The notes below the pieces were generated by a model, which worked only from the letters and a program-made list of their open reading frames with translations, made no database searches and was not told the DNA's origin. The position numbers and the translations under genes are program-made. From Microglena sp. YARC (lineage: Eukaryota > Chlorophyta > Chlorophyceae > Chlamydomonadales > Chlamydomonadaceae), in NCBI GenBank assembly GCA_022414725.1, contig CM039464.1, positions 52,092,540-52,156,539 on the forward strand: a stretch of DNA of 64,000 nucleotides, written 5' to 3'. Positions 10,425 to 23,999 of the stretch are shown here, piece after piece (within the stretch, counting starts at the first letter, position 1; each line of letters starts with the position of its first letter).

Positions 10425-11424
10425 NNNNNNNNNNNNNNNNNNNNNNNNNNNNNNNNNNNNNNNNNNNNNNNNNNNNNNNNNNNNNNNNNNNNNNNNNNNN
10501 NNNNNNNNNNNNNNNNNNNNNNNNNNNNNNNNNNNNNNNNNNNNNNNNNNNNNNNNNNNNNNNNNNNNNNNNNNNNNNNNNNNNNNNNNNNNNNNNNNNN
10601 NNNNNNNNNNNNNNNNNNNNNNNNNNNNNNNNNNNNNNNNNNNNNNNNNNNNNNNNNNNNNNNNNNNNNNNNNNNNNNNNNNNNNNNNNNNNNNNNNNNN
10701 NNNNNNNNNNNNNNNNNNNNNNNNNNNNNNNNNNNNNNNNNNNNNNNNNNNNNNNNNNNNNNNNNNNNNNNNNNNNNNNNNNNNNNNNNNNNNNNNNNNN
10801 NNNNNNNNNNNNNNNNNNNNNNNNNNNNNNNNNNNNNNNNNNNNNNNNNNNNNNNNNNNNNNNNNNNNNNNNNNNNNNNNNNNNNNNNNNNNNNNNNNNN
10901 NNNNNNNNNNNNNNNNNNNNNNNNNNNNNNNNNNNNNNNNNNNNNNNNNNNNNNNNNNNNNNNNNNNNNNNNNNNNNNNNNNNNNNNNNNNNNNNNNNNN
11001 NNNNNNNNNNNNNNNNNNNNNNNNNNNNNNNNNNNNNNNNNNNNNNNNNNNNNNNNNNNNNNNNNNNNNNNNNNNNNNNNNNNNNNNNNNNNNNNNNNNN
11101 NNNNNNNNNNNNNNNNNNNNNNNNNNNNNNNNNNNNNNNNNNNNNNNNNNNNNNNNNNNNNNNNNNNNNNNNNNNNNNNNNNNNNNNNNNNNNNNNNNNN
11201 NNNNNNNNNNNNNNNNNNNNNNNNNNNNNNNNNNNNNNNNNNNNNNNNNNNNNNNNNNNNNNNNNNNNNNNNNNNNNNNNNNNNNNNNNNNNNNNNNNNN
11301 NNNNNNNNNNNNNNNNNNNNNNNNNNNNNNNNNNNNNNNNNNNNNNNNNNNNNNNNNNNNNNNNNNNNNNNNNNNNNNNNNNNNNNNNNNNNNNNNNNNN
11401 NNNNNNNNNNNNNNNNNNNNNNNN
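10425..11424. other. Assembly gap, 1,000 N
   Basis: Exactly 1,000 unknown bases. The left flank is inside a Fanzor gene; the right flank (AGAGAAGATAAGAGATG) is unrelated non-coding DNA. Round gap size implies an arbitrary spacer, so the true distance between the two sides is unknown. Confidence 0.99.
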
Positions 11425-11799
11425 AGAGAAGATAAGAGATGTGGTTGTTGCGGAATATTCGTTGATGTTGAGTAACGCATGCATTCAGTGCTGAGTGGCA
11501 TGGCGCCTGGATTGAGTCGCTCTACCGGTCATGCACGCCGGCCGATGAGGCTGGCACGTGACCAATGAATTCGCCGGCCCATGGAGCCGCCTGCGCCAGT
11601 TCGCAGGCCATATAACACGCACTTTCGCGACATCTTGGCACTGGCAGCGCCATGGCATGACGGGCCGCAGTTGGGATTCAGCGCGGATTGTGCGGCTTGA
11701 GCAGCCAGCCTGAAAGGCGCCATTGCAACCGCACTTCAGCGTCATGCCACTTCCAGGCGCCATGTGCCATGAGATGCGCATATGCCACTGCAGGGCTGC

Positions 11800-12175
11800 A
11801 TTGCACTGCAGCCGGCCCTGCACTGCAAGCTGGCCCTGAGCACCAGACAATGTGCGTCTGACTTGGCGTGTTGTCGAGTATCGGCCAAGGTGCTGGAGTA
11901 CGCAGATTGCTGTGATGACGCAAGACAATGTTGTGCTCGTGCTGCGTAGCTCCACTGCTACCGGCCGATTGTGCTTCGACGTTGGCGTCTTCTCGATGTA
12001 TCGGTAAAGGTGTACGGACGCATTCACTTGTGATGACGAAGACATGTTGTTCTGCAGCCGTAACGGCCGCCACTGAACCAAAGATATTTGTCGAAACGGA
12101 CGAAGTCTTTTCTAGTATAGGCAGGTGCTGACGAACGCATCTGTGATGACGAGATATGTTGTCTCTAGCAGAAAC
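11800..12175. repeat. Degenerate tandem repeat, about 115 bp unit
   Basis: About three imperfect units share TGTGATGACG, GACATGTTGT, a GGCCG core and a segment like TCTAGTATAGGCAGGTGCTG or TCGATGTATCGGTAAAGGTG. No coding sense. The surrounding 11425-12500 also carries no gene I can support. Confidence 0.5.
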
Positions 12176-12499
12176 CAATACAAATGGTTTAGGGCTTGTG
12201 TTTACTATGTTCCAGAACTGATGGGATTGTGGAGAATTGACAATATCTTTAAAGATATTTAAGAGTTTTGCTTGATGGAGAACTAGAGTTAGGTAAGCAG
12301 TATGAGTTGTTGTCTCAAAATGTCATGTCATCAAAGATCCTTAATAATGGGTGGTTTTTCCGCCTGTCCAATAACTGTGATGATTATGAGATTCTGATAT
12401 TGATAGATAGCTAAGATATCATATACTGGGGATTTTGATGGCTATATATTTAGGATAGCTATGATTTTAGTAGCTTAGATAGCTACTGATATATTATAA

Positions 12500-12652
12500 G
12501 GGTCGATTTTGACCTGTTGCGAAGCATGGTATGGAAGGGATTTGGTGAAGTTCTCTGGTGCTGATGTCTCAAGACTAGAAAGGTTCGGAGGCTCTAAATT
12601 CCGTGTTAAAAGTTTTATAAAAATCGGCCGGGAGGCAGACGTTTGCCCATTA
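12500..12652. mobile_element. MITE copy 3, degenerate
   Basis: The core GGGTCGATTTTGACCTGTTGCG and the right end AAAATCGGCCGGGAGGCAG match the family. The left terminal repeat is gone and the right one reads GACGTTTGCCCAT, with insertions. More diverged than the other copies. Confidence 0.7.
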
Positions 12653-13867
12653 TATGCTGTAATTTGCATGTTTTAAAGCTTTTGTTTGGGCGTTTTATTT
12701 CTTTTGCCTACCCGTTCTGATACGATGAGGCGAGCCTGGCCAGGCTGGACTACGTTGGTATGTGGCTTAACTTATATTAGCTAGTCTTATCCCCGTGTAC
12801 AGGTTGCCCAGATCAGCATATGCATGTGGTAATCATTCTCTCTAGTCCATGTTGTTACAGGGTTAAAGAACAGAGTTATCTTAACAATAATTTGGATGTG
12901 CACTCCATGTGCCTTGCAACTTTAGCGCCGCCACTGACCTTTAACTTGTGGTTCATACTATTTTTTTTGTGGTTCCGTAAAATATTGTTAAGAGTGGAAG
13001 GGATGGGAATGAAATCTATTATAGTGTTCTTATGATGCTAGCCGTCTTTATGGACCGTCTCTTATCCGTGGATTTTTAAAAATGTCTGTAGTTTCAATAA
13101 CGAAATAGGTATTGTTACTACAAATTTCACGTGTTTTCGTTAAACAGAATGGGCGTATCAGGGAGCGGAATTTTGTTGTTTCTTGTGTGATATCTTCAGG
13201 TTAGGGATCGTTTCGGAGTAGAAATTCCAAAACATCAGCAGGGAGGCGGAAGCCACAATTTAAATGTTGTAAAAGTAAGGTAGCCGTTCTTCTTATTGAT
13301 TGATGTAGGATACTGTGCAATAGTTTGCTTAGCTTTGTGCGTCGCCTATTTCTGATTTACTCCTGCGTGCGGTCACGAGGTTTCCTGCAGGAAGTTGCAA
13401 ACGCGAGTTTGCAGCTCAGCGAGCAAGTAAGTCTACGTTCTTTGCGCCTCTTTTTCCCGATAATTTAATGGTGTTTCACTGCTAGCTACCGACTTCTGAT
13501 ATCTCGATACGGTGTCGACTGTGCATGCCTCGTCGCATTCCCCAGAAGGTTGCCATAACGGTTTTGATAGTTTGTTCTGGGAGGTGGCTCTTGTGTATAT
13601 CAACGTGGGTCGCGATAAGGGTGGCGGATTTACTTTGTGAATAAATATTGGTTCTTGGTGAGATCGTGTGCACAAGCTCAAGTCTACCTACGAGTATACT
13701 TGGGTAGCGTTGTTCTGCATACACTGTACACCCCCCTTGGCAAAATCCATTTAAGTTATGCGGCAAATAACTCAGTATGCTCGTACTCTATACGGAACCT
13801 TTTGACACAATCGCGTGTTGCAATCATCGATTTTCGTTTCGGTCACCAGTTTCTGATACGACATTGT

Positions 13868-14175
13868 ATCCGCACTATACTACTACTCATGCTTTCCGGT
13901 TGATATGATGTATCGCGATAAGTCTCTATACGCTTTCGGTTGAGTATGATTATCCGCACCTAATACTCTACTCCCCCTCTTCTCCGGTTGATTGATGTTC
14001 GCGCAGATAATACTCTACTCCATACTTCTTCGGTTGATATGAGTGTAATCGGCGCTGAACGTCCTATCCTTCTAGTTTTGATATGAAATTGGTCTCCGCG
14101 CCGGGTAAACCTATCTCTTCTCCGGTTGATATGACATCTGTGCCTTAACTTCTCTGCCTTCTGCGGTTGATTGCC
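13868..14175. repeat. Degenerate tandem repeat around CGGTTGATATGA
   Basis: Five or six units of about 50-60 bp share CTTC-CGGTTGATATGA, a GCGC or CGCGATA segment and AATACTCTACTCC. The units differ by many small indels. Confidence 0.55.
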
Positions 14176-17100
14176 ATTGTTTTCCCCGGTAAATCGCTCT
14201 CTCGCTGTCGTGGATTTATCCATTTGGTGTGATCATTAGGCGTGTGTTGGACTCAGTGTTCGTTTCTCTTGCTCTGCGCGTTCTCGTCGTATTCGTTCGC
14301 GTGTCGGTGGTGTTTGAGTCATCGACGGGTGTATACGTTGTCCGCGTGACTTCTCACGATGGAGGCATGTTCTGATGTTGTACAGAGCGGGGGTATAGAT
14401 GCGTTCACTTTGGATGCAGGTATTAGTGATGTGGTAAGCAGTATCTTGTGCGCTCTAGTGACGCACAGTAAGGTCTTTGTCTCAAGACACTTGATTGAGT
14501 TAGTTGAGAGAACAAGGATTTAATGGGCGTTTGATTGCAGCTACTACGGTTTTTCTGGGTTGCGAACATGTCTGGACGGTCGCAGGATGTAAAGAGAGAA
14601 TATTTCAACCTTCTCAATCCCTCAAAGAATATTTATTTGTAGTGAAAACGGACGATGAGACATATTGGTTAAGGGGATATGATTCATTATACTAAGTGGT
14701 AGCAAAATCATTGAGAACAGGTGTATGGAGGGAAGGTAAGTTGTGGTAAGTGCGCGCCGCGTTCGTGTCGTTAGTGACACACAGGTGGACACGAGTCCGA
14801 ACGTCGTGTGTCATGCGGAGTAATGGTACGCCATTGTGAAAACTTGTCGTTTCGCGAGTGGATGCGAGTGTGCGTTGAATTCGGTTGTGCTTTGTGGAAA
14901 GATGGGAAGGGGGGGTGGACTAAGTGTGATAGTGCGGGAACTTGCAAAATCGTATGGAGCGTTGGGAAACGGTTGTCGTAGAAAATTCAGAGCGAAATCT
15001 GTAGTGGTTTCTCTTTCAGTCGCTTATCGATAAGCCGTGATGTTACGATTCGTCGTGAATTGGGATCCCCTGGATATGGGGAGGGCTTACGAATAATATA
15101 TTAAAGACGCTTAAGTACAGGTGGTTGTCAAACAGAGTGACGCGTGTAAAGTTGCGCAGTAGACGGTTTAACCGAGCTTCGCGCATCCGGGAACCATACG
15201 GGGAATTGCGGGCTGTGTTTCTCTCTCTTGGAAGTCTCTTGTCTTGTACTGCTCGGGCGTGGTAAGTTGAGAGACCAGCGCGAGAGGTATAAGGGAGAGA
15301 ATCAGGAGTGAGAGATCCCTACCCATGTGCGGAGCTTTCATGGACACTAGTGGTAGATATGGGTAGCGGCGGCGTGCGCCGTTGATCGTCGTGAAGTCGT
15401 TCGAGAGACGAGTTTCCGAGTTCGATGCATCTCCGGGAAACACAGTCTGGGGCTTACAAGTTAGCTTCCACGTTCGTGGGGGTAATTGACTCAGACGTTA
15501 TTGAATTATCTTGGGCGACTCAGTTCCGATGAGACGTCTTTTTCACGTCCTTGAGTCATTATGAGCGACGTTTATTCTGTCAGGACTTCGAGACTACGGA
15601 AGGCGTCGCCTAACGTAAGGTGGATTTGTTATATGGATCAGTCTGTGACCGAGTAGGGCCGGAGCGTTGCGCGGTTGCTCGGAGTGAGGTACGTGCGAAG
15701 ACTGAGTGATTCACGAGATCGGTGCATCCGGAGAACCTATCAGGGCAGGAGGTGTTTCGTCCTGAGCTGCTTGCCCTTTATACTGTACGCTTGGTCTGAT
15801 TTATTATGTGAGCGATGTGGTATCAAGATTATCTTAACCGCTTTAGATACTGCTCGCGTCCACCTCGGAGAGGACGGCACGATGCCTGCTGCACAGCGAG
15901 CGGTGTTTGGTGTAGTCAGTGACATATGTGGTTCTGTTAGCTTGGTGTCAACCGCGTATAGATTTGGTATGAGGTGTAGTGTGACTGGGGACCAGGAACT
16001 CAGGAGAGCGGAGTGTTCGTGTATCACTCGATCTTCAGAAGATCGGGGTGCCAGGACCGCACGAAGGGGCGTTGAAGCTCAGGCACAGAATAGATGCAAG
16101 TACCTTCGCAGTTCAGTGGGGTATTGCGCCTAAAGACGTTCTCGAATACCATTGGCGACCAGTCGAGAGACGTCTTCTTCACGCTCCTTTTCCTATCTCC
16201 CTTCGTTCAGTTCCTGCTCTGCTCGAAACGGCAAGATGGGGGGGTGGGGTGACCGTCTCCGGTGCAGGAAATCAATACTGTCGACGCACTGTCAGCGTAT
16301 GGAGAGATATCGGTATCTCGAAAGAACGGCATATGCATAGACGGCGTAAGTTGGTAGTTACGTACCAACGTCGGGTCGGGGCTTGACTATAGGTTCTCGC
16401 GAAGGTGTGGACGGAAGGACAGTCTAGCCTCACACAGAACGCGGATTAAAGTCGTGGATGCGATATCATTTGAATTTCTTCCGGGTCTTGAGAAGTGTGA
16501 CCAATGGGCTTCGACGTCTGCCCAATCTTGACAAGAAGCTCATCATTCCCTGATGAATGTGATACAAACCCAGGTAAACGACTTGGGTTGTAGTGTGTGC
16601 ATGATCACGGTGTCAGTTCTGCTCACATCCTTCTCCAATACATGCGTTTACATCTTTTTATACAACTCGACGTCTCGTCGTAGTCCAGGCTTGAAGACCG
16701 TTCGCGCAGGAGACGCGACGTACAGGTGTCCTGTAAATGGACAGCTCGTGGGCAGAAAGGGGGCGGGTGCGTGTATTTAATCGGGTGAGGTTCGTTCGGC
16801 AGAAGAAGAGTTTATAGGAGTCTCAGATACGGGAGACAGCTCCCTCAAGGAAAGGCGGTGTTGTTCTTCCCTCTCTTTGTCCGTTGCCTTGACCTGCCGT
16901 TGAGTTTCGCTAGTAGACTGCTAGGACTACGAGCTCAGATAAATTTTAGATGGCCTTGGCACACTTGCGGCGGTCACCAGTGGAACACAGACGATGCCTG
17001 GCTGAAAGTCGAGCAGTTGTTTGCGTGTTCGCTGAAACTTTGCGTGCCTTGAGCTTGGTGTCGAATGCGTATCAGGTTCGCAGATGAGGTGTAGTGTGAA

Positions 17101-17879
17101 CGGGGACAGCGACCGAGAGGAGTGTCTCTCGATCAAACGATTTCGCAACCTGAGTGCTCCAGTCGTGTGGCTAAAGACGTGGCGCCGGCACACGGGGCGC
17201 AGGATCGGGCACAGAGAGTCGAGAATGGTCGCTTAGAGAGCCGACAGCACAGTTTGTTCCTCGAAGAATTCCTCGTCGGGTCGATTCCAGTGCAGCGGCA
17301 GTATCGGTCAGGTTACATAATGAACCTTGTCGTCCTCGTCGCGTCGTTGGCCATCACGGCGCTGCTCGATAGTAATTCTAGATCTTGGGCGCATATGCAG
17401 GTTTTTGGGACTCGCATTCAATAGGTGTTATGCCTCGAGTCAATTGTTCGGCTATCAGAGCCGACTGGCGACGGCGAATGGACTAGGTACGTGTGGGACA
17501 GGGACGTACATGGAGTTCCGGTGGGCAGTCAGGCCTGCTCCTGAGCTTGGAGTGATTGGCAATTCAGGACATCGATCGGTAGCATCTAGTCGCCTCAAGC
17601 GGTGCGGGTGCACAGTGCGAACTGAAGTCGTTAGTTCGGTAGCGGTGCGAGTCCTGCGGCTGACCTGCCATGCCCCGAAGGTGCGAAGCGGCACGTAGTC
17701 GGAAACTGGCGTTGTTATCTCAGTGGGAAGTAGCTTTCGAACAGTCATATTCTTCAGGTGTCGGTGGAACACAATGGTCGAAACCTGGGCGAGAGACCCA
17801 CGAACAAGCGGTCTTGCAATGTGTGGTTCTGTTCGACCGGTCATCGCGAGAAGTTTGATCTAAGCGGATTTGAGATTCT

Positions 17880-18520
17880 CATCCATTCTGCATCGTTTTT
17901 CAACAGTGGTCAAGTCATACTATTACAGCAGTTATATTTCAATTTAGTTAAATAGTGTTTTAGAATTGTGATTTGAGGACATATTATTATATCACGACGT
18001 GGTGTGTGCTTGACTTCTATAGGCAGGTTGAGAAATGCCATACCCATGCGAATCAGTTTTTCAAGCTGTGGTCAAGTGTACTTACACCCAGGATTATATA
18101 TAGCAAATGTGTTTTAAAGAAGTTGTGATTTGAGGACCACTTAGTATATAGACGTGTTTGTGCTTGACCTCTAGGGCAGAGGATATAGAGAAGCTGCATC
18201 CACCTTTGCATACAGTCTTTGCAGAGGTGGTACAACGATCATATTACAAGATATTATCGCAAATAGTGGTGTTGAATTGTGACTTTGAGGAAACTTATTA
18301 TCAGAGTGTTGTGCTTGAGTCTAAGAAGCTATGTTGAGAAAAGCCTCCATCCCATGATCAGTTTTTTTAAGCAGTGGTCCCAAAGTCATACTTAACATTA
18401 TTATAGCAAATAGTTGTTTTGAAGAAGTGTCCTTCGATGGGATTATCGTATTCGGAGGTGTGCTTGGACATCCAGCAGGTGAGAACCTCCTCCAATGCCG
18501 TCAGTTTTTCAAGCTAGTGG
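17880..18520. repeat. Tandem repeat of about 165 bp, about four units
   Basis: Units share ATCAGTTTTTCAAGC-GTGGTCAA, ATTATAGCAAATAGT, GAATTGTGATTTGAGGAC and GTGTGCTTGACTTCTA. Satellite-like, no coding sense; length differences between units are mostly small indels. Confidence 0.65.
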
Positions 18521-21500
18521 CAAAAAGAAACGGTAATGATTTGCGTGCTGTAAGTAACTTTTACCACCATTTTCACCCCCCCTCTATCGCCCTGAGCCAC
18601 TGGCTATAGGTCGACGTGCGTCAAGTGTGTCGGGGTTTGCTCTCGTGCAACTCGCATGGTTTTTTGGCGGGACTAGGTCTGAAGTAGTGTCGAGCCAGGT
18701 GGGCCGCGTGCCTGTCATCTGCAGGGCATGGCGGCGCCAGCGGGACCGGGGGCACGGTAAGGTCAGATCTGTTCAAGTGGCTCGGTGCTGAGTCGGACTG
18801 CCCTGCGAGGATTGTCGGTGTGTAAACTGACGACGCGTTTGTTGCTCCAGAAGTGTGTCGACGTCTTGAGCAATCGCCTTTGACCGGCGTCTGCTGTCTT
18901 GGAACGTGTGTAAAAGCATAGGTCTTGCCGGTCTTGGGTATCGATGTGTCAAGTGCGGCGTTTGTGCACACTGCAGGCGGCTCACTGGCTGAGCGAGACG
19001 ACGACGACCGTTCTTCTGCGATGATGTCGTCTCGATCTGCGACTCCATGTCGGTCGTCCGTTCGGGATATTGAGAGTGTTGCGCGCGTTGTCTCTTGGTG
19101 CTCGGTATCGTTGATGAGGCAGGTGGTGCGCAAGCCGGCATGCTTGAGAAATCTTTCGTGACGCTTCCTCATGCTGGTCCATGTGACGACGGCGTTTGGT
19201 CGTCAAGCGTTGATGTCCGCCGAACCGCCCTGTATTCAGACAATGGGTTGACGACGGTTGGGTGACCTGGAAGTGTGGCAGCAGAGATTCGGCTCATCTG
19301 CACAACTTATGTCAAATCCCCCGATGTGAGGTATTCGCATCCAAGTGTGGCTTTGCTAGCATTGTGTAGGATCGATCTGGCAGATATGCGTGTTTTCCTT
19401 GCCTGAAGGTCTGTGGTGGTGCATCAGCGTCTGATGATGTCAATCCACTGCTGCTGCAGTTTTTCTATGCTCTAGTGCGAGGACTGTTGGTAGTGACGAC
19501 GAGCACGGTCTTGTCTTTCTCTTACGCGTTCTAGGAGTGGTCAGTCGTGGTGCTTTCTGACCAATGGGGTGCGCAACGATGGCTCGTTGTTGAGTCTTTT
19601 CGGCTGGGTTAACAGTCTATCCCCTGCTTCATTTTAGGCATGCGCGAGTGTTTATGGTACTACTTTTTCTCGAATGGTCACGCGTCCCACGCGTTCGCAG
19701 GGTTCCATGAAGTCTTCCGGTCGCCCGCGGTGCGTGGTTGTCGCAGGTGGCGAGAAGCATGTGAGATGAGTTATCCTGCTGGTGTTAAAAATGCATCTAA
19801 GTTCTGTCTGCTCTCCGTTGTGTATGTTTCTGTGTAGCAGGGTCACTCCTGTCCTGTTGGTGAATCCTGACGCCTAACTCTGTCGAATTGCGTCCCTTGC
19901 GGGTCGTCTGTACGTGGAATGGTCTGAACAGGAGATGCATATTCGTTGAGTAGGTCGAGATTTGGGACAGTATCAAGTGGGCATGACGTGCGGTCTTCTC
20001 GTACGGCCTTCTGCGAGATGGGTGTCCCCGCGCCGGCTCTTGCTGCGTCTGCGCTGTTTTGGTGCGCGTCGTGTCCGGCGCGATTTAGCGATCCCGTTCT
20101 TCTTGACGTATCTCGGTATGTGCTCTGGCAACTGTATGAGTGGGGCGATCTCTGGGAGTTTGAGGATGATGTTCTGATGCTGTGTCTGGGTCCTCCTTGG
20201 TGGTGCTTTTGCTTAGCGGGACGAGGACGAGTCCGGTCTTGTTGATTCTCACGAGACCTGGGCCGCATTTCCCGTACTTTGTGTGAATACTCCAAGGATC
20301 TAACGAGTCTTCCCGCCCGTTGGGTCTATGTGCTGGCCCATCTCATTGTAAGTGAGAGCGCCAAGGGATTGCATGATGATTGCATGCTGTATTCACGTGG
20401 CGGCGGGTTCGTTTCTCTTCGTGTGATGATGAGGTGCAGGCTGAGCTTCTTGCGTGTTGGGCTGACGAGCCTATATGAGGATCGTTGTCTGACGTCGATC
20501 TGGATTCCGTAGTTTGCTGAATATCATCTTGATTCGTGCTCTGTGTGCGCGACCAGTGGCAGCGATGGTCTGGGATAGGGTCCTGGGCGTTCGGCGAGCG
20601 TGGTGGAGACGTGATGTAAGGTACGGGCTTGCATTGCTTTTCGAACGGTTGTCTCGAAGCGTGCCTTGTGTGTCCTTGATCTTTGCAGGCGTGTTTGCGT
20701 TGTCATTCCTTGTAGCATCGAATGTTCACATTGCACGGGTCTGCAGCTCGTGTGGGGCGTGCGTTCATGATCTGTGGATCTGCCTGCATGCTGCTTTGCG
20801 CTGGCGCCCTTGTGGCAGTTTGTCAGCGCTGAATGGGTGGGCATGACGGACAGTTGGGCTTTGGGTTTTGTTTTGTTGGTCCGTCCGGATCGTTTAATTC
20901 GGATAATAATAATATCCAGATAGTTGCGTTGGATTTGAAAAAATGGATTGGATTTTGTGTGGATGATGATATTGGATAAAACATCTCTACATTTTGCTTA
21001 CTACTGATACTGTTTTACCCCAATAAAAAGAAAAAAAGAAAGTAAAACATGTCGATAGTCAGAGGTTACCGAGTCGTATCGATTCATTCCGGTGCTTGCC
21101 TGTATCAGGTTGGCGAAACCGTCACTCACCATGCGTACAGTTTGTTAGACGTTCCATTGGAGTTACCCCTGTGTGTCAGCAGGACGTATGCTTTGAGACG
21201 TCAATGTCCCCCCATGTCTGGGCGCGTCCTCAGGGAAGGGCCCCCCGAGGGCCGGCACGAGTGTAAGAGGTCGTATTCCGATCTACGTGTTCCATGTGCT
21301 CGAAAACGGAGTGGTAACAGCGTTAGATCCGCGAGTCCGCAGCTTCAATTCCACCTGACCAAAGCTCGTGGGTCCGAGTTCCTCATTTCATAATCTAATA
21401 TTGTCAGCAGAAAGTCTGCCTTGGGCGACTTGTTCCTCTTGCGCATGAAGAAAGAGTGTAACAGTCGATCGCGTGAGTCGGCGCTTATTCCGCTGCCCGC

Positions 21501-21529
21501 TCATCCGTGGGGTTCCGGATCCTCTTTCT

Positions 21530-21960
21530 AATCTTAAATGACTCTCGCTATGTTCTTTCTACAATAAATCGGTTGTAAGGCATAGTCTGTTGAGGCGACA
21601 CGTCGTTCTCCTACTAGAACACTAGTGTAACAAGTCAGATTATAACTAATCGCATCCAATGCATCAATCATCATAAATCGAACCTCAGGATCGTACAGAG
21701 TGCCCAGGTAGCTTTCCGCTTTGAAGTTGCGACAGTCTACGGTTCCCTAGAGGAGGTAACTGCTGCGTTTTCACAAAGCTGTGGTGGCTTCCGTGACAGC
21801 ACTCATCATAGATGATAAACGCCAACCTCGTCGAGTGGTGTTATCAGAACATCTGGGTTCTGGCATCCCATGCAATGATGCTGTCGGGCATGAGCCACAC
21901 ACTTCACTTCGAGGCTCGATATCCATATGATCATGAAGGATTGGTGTTAAAGCAAGAAGT
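21530..21960. repeat. Dispersed repeat R1, copy 1
   Basis: This matches 28930-29330 over about 400 bp (CGTACAGAGTGCCCAG, AGCTTTCC, CCCTAGAGGAGG, CACACACTTCACTTCGAGGC) with many small indels, and partly matches 57590-57715. The block from about 21020, including GAGTGTAAGAGGTCG and GCCGCCGTGG motifs near 22060-22160, matches the DNA around 28490-29450. Not coding. Confidence 0.75.
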
Positions 21961-22917
21961 AGTTAATGGTAAGTATAGTGGATGATGTATTTCTTAATTC
22001 TTGGCCCAAATGTGTCCGCATCCCGTTTATACACTCGTTTTTCGAAAAGCCGCGTAGCGTGTGTGAAGATGAATGAATTAGACTGACGGGGGGGCTGCTA
22101 AAGCGCCGTGGTAATGTGTGAAGATGATGAATGAATGACTAACGGGGGGCTGCTAAGCCGCCGTGGTATGTGAGAATGGGAAAATAGACGACCTATAACG
22201 GATTGGGATCGTTTACATAACATAGGCAGCCGGTGCGAAATTCGGTCAAAGGGGTTTACGGACAGATTCTACCTTGTCTGGCGTCATGTTTCAGCGTGGC
22301 CTGGGTTCCCAGTGGGGGGGAACGGGTTTACAGAAAAGAATGAATCTGCATACGAAATCGCTTCATGCTGTTTTGCAGCGATTCGAACCGCGGTATCGCA
22401 AAACAACGGTTACGAGAATGGAGGCCTCGTTGACGTTCGAGTGTAGTCGAGATTGGGTAGGTTATAAGCGTTTTACGTACCGGTTGCGACATTTGGCAAA
22501 GGAGTTCATGCAGACTTGCGAGCATTCATTCTTTATTACATATTGCAGATCCAAGATAGTGGTGCTGCTGTAGACATCTCACTACAGACGGTGTCCTGGT
22601 CGCAGGATCGCACCACCGCACTGTGCTGCGGATTTTAACAGTAAATTGCCAGGGTGGAGCGTGAAGAGGAGCGGCTGCATACCGTGCGAGCTCGCCTGCA
22701 GCATCAACAACAGACCTTTCGATCATCATGATTATGCTCCGACATAACCTCGTGATAATTGTAGCGTGCGCATCTAGCGAAATGTTGTCAAGCTTCTTCT
22801 CACGGATTGTTGGGCGATTGCCCTTTCGCTGGCAGCCGTGCATTTGTATATGGATGATGTCACATGTCGATTAGACTTCTCCAAAATCTTCATGTTGTTG
22901 ACCACAGTTTTTCCCTA

Positions 22918-22970
22918 ATCAGATCTATCTATCTAATCGATCTATCTATCTATCTATCTATCTATCTAAT
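22918..22970. repeat. TCTA microsatellite
   Basis: About 12 TCTA/ATCT units with one interruption. The flanking 22000-23280 holds no gene I can support. Confidence 0.9.
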
Positions 22971-23284
22971 GCACCGAGTATGCGACATGTTTCCTCCGTT
23001 CGCCTATCACTCTTGCTTGAACTTGGAGGTATTCCTGGCAGTCTCCCCTTCAGAAACCAATAGAGTTGTCGAGCAGGAGTGTGCTTGAATTCAGTGTGAG
23101 AATGAGTATGCGCGAGGTCTCGTGATCCCCCCCCGCAATCCGCACGACTTCACGACATGATGTATGTATAATGATGTATGTATCTTCTGTGTCAAGTTTA
23201 AGTTTTCGTCGACCGTGATGTAGTGTTTGGCTGTCTTCACAATAATTTCGTGCACCTGCGAGCGTGCGCAGTGCTGTGTACTTA

Positions 23285-23580
23285 GTCTTGATTTCCCGAA
23301 TCGTTTATCATATGTATGTTTTGCTTTCTTCGCACGCCCTGAACATGAATGTCTTTGACGGCATTCTTGTCATTGGTCCAAACGTCTCCATGTTTTTACC
23401 AAGACGACCCCGTCTGACTTGACAAGCTTCCCTTCCAAAAATCCTTGAGCAGTATCTTTGCTGCAACGTCGTCTCCTCCTGCGTACCTAGGTGCACGTAC
23501 GTGTGAGCCCATGCACGCAGACGGCGTGACGATATCGATATCGATATCGATCGTCGGATCATGTCCTTTATTTTCTCATT
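23285..23580 (-). pseudogene. D5-like primase-helicase fragment
   Basis: The minus strand matches the segment at 27170-27500 of the larger D5-like gene (LGTQEETTLQQRYC, then ENMETFGPMTRM), with extra indels and an inserted GATATC tract near 23535. It is an isolated duplicate fragment with no helicase motifs left. Confidence 0.7.
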
Positions 23581-23999
23581 CAGATTTGTTGATACAGTGA
23601 ATGCCCCCCAGTGTTTATACTCCGGTTGGGGTTGGAAGGGGGGTGGGGTAAGAATCCCCCCGTGTCTTGTTGAGGGGGGGTAGGTGGCCATGGAACGACA
23701 AGACAGAATCCCACGCCGTGCGTGTGTGCGAGGGTGGGCTCTCTATCAATCCCGGTGACAACGAACTAACGATTACAATGATGATGCGGCCTGTGTAAAA
23801 ATGTATATCGATCGATCATAATCTTTCCGCGTTTTTTCGATCTTGAGGTACGCTTGAAGTCGCCTTGAAATGTCACGTGTGAGAGAGTCTGAATGATTGA
23901 CAACGAGAACGAGTACAATGATGATGCGGTAGATCTCTCTCTCCCTCTTCTTTCTACTCACGCCACACATGCGGCAACCAACAACCACTTGAATCCTTC

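Larger units (their letters stand above)
12653..20900. other. Gene-poor stretch without a supportable gene
   Basis: More than 8 kb in which open frames are short, overlap on both strands and read as low-complexity Arg/Ser/Thr-rich sequence without family motifs. A weak MITE-like echo (GAATGGGCGTATCAGGGAGC) lies near 13150. The contrast with the gene-rich right half suggests host or satellite-like DNA, decayed sequence or unpolished long-read assembly. Confidence 0.6.

Noticed and set aside
10306..11501. Long open frames crossing the run of N
   Set aside because: They consist of unknown bases; only the short real flanks were read, and the left flank belongs to a Fanzor remnant.
18621..19206. 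Overlapping open frames on both strands
   Set aside because: Arg/Ser/Thr-rich, no motif, equal quality on competing frames; consistent with chance in this stretch.
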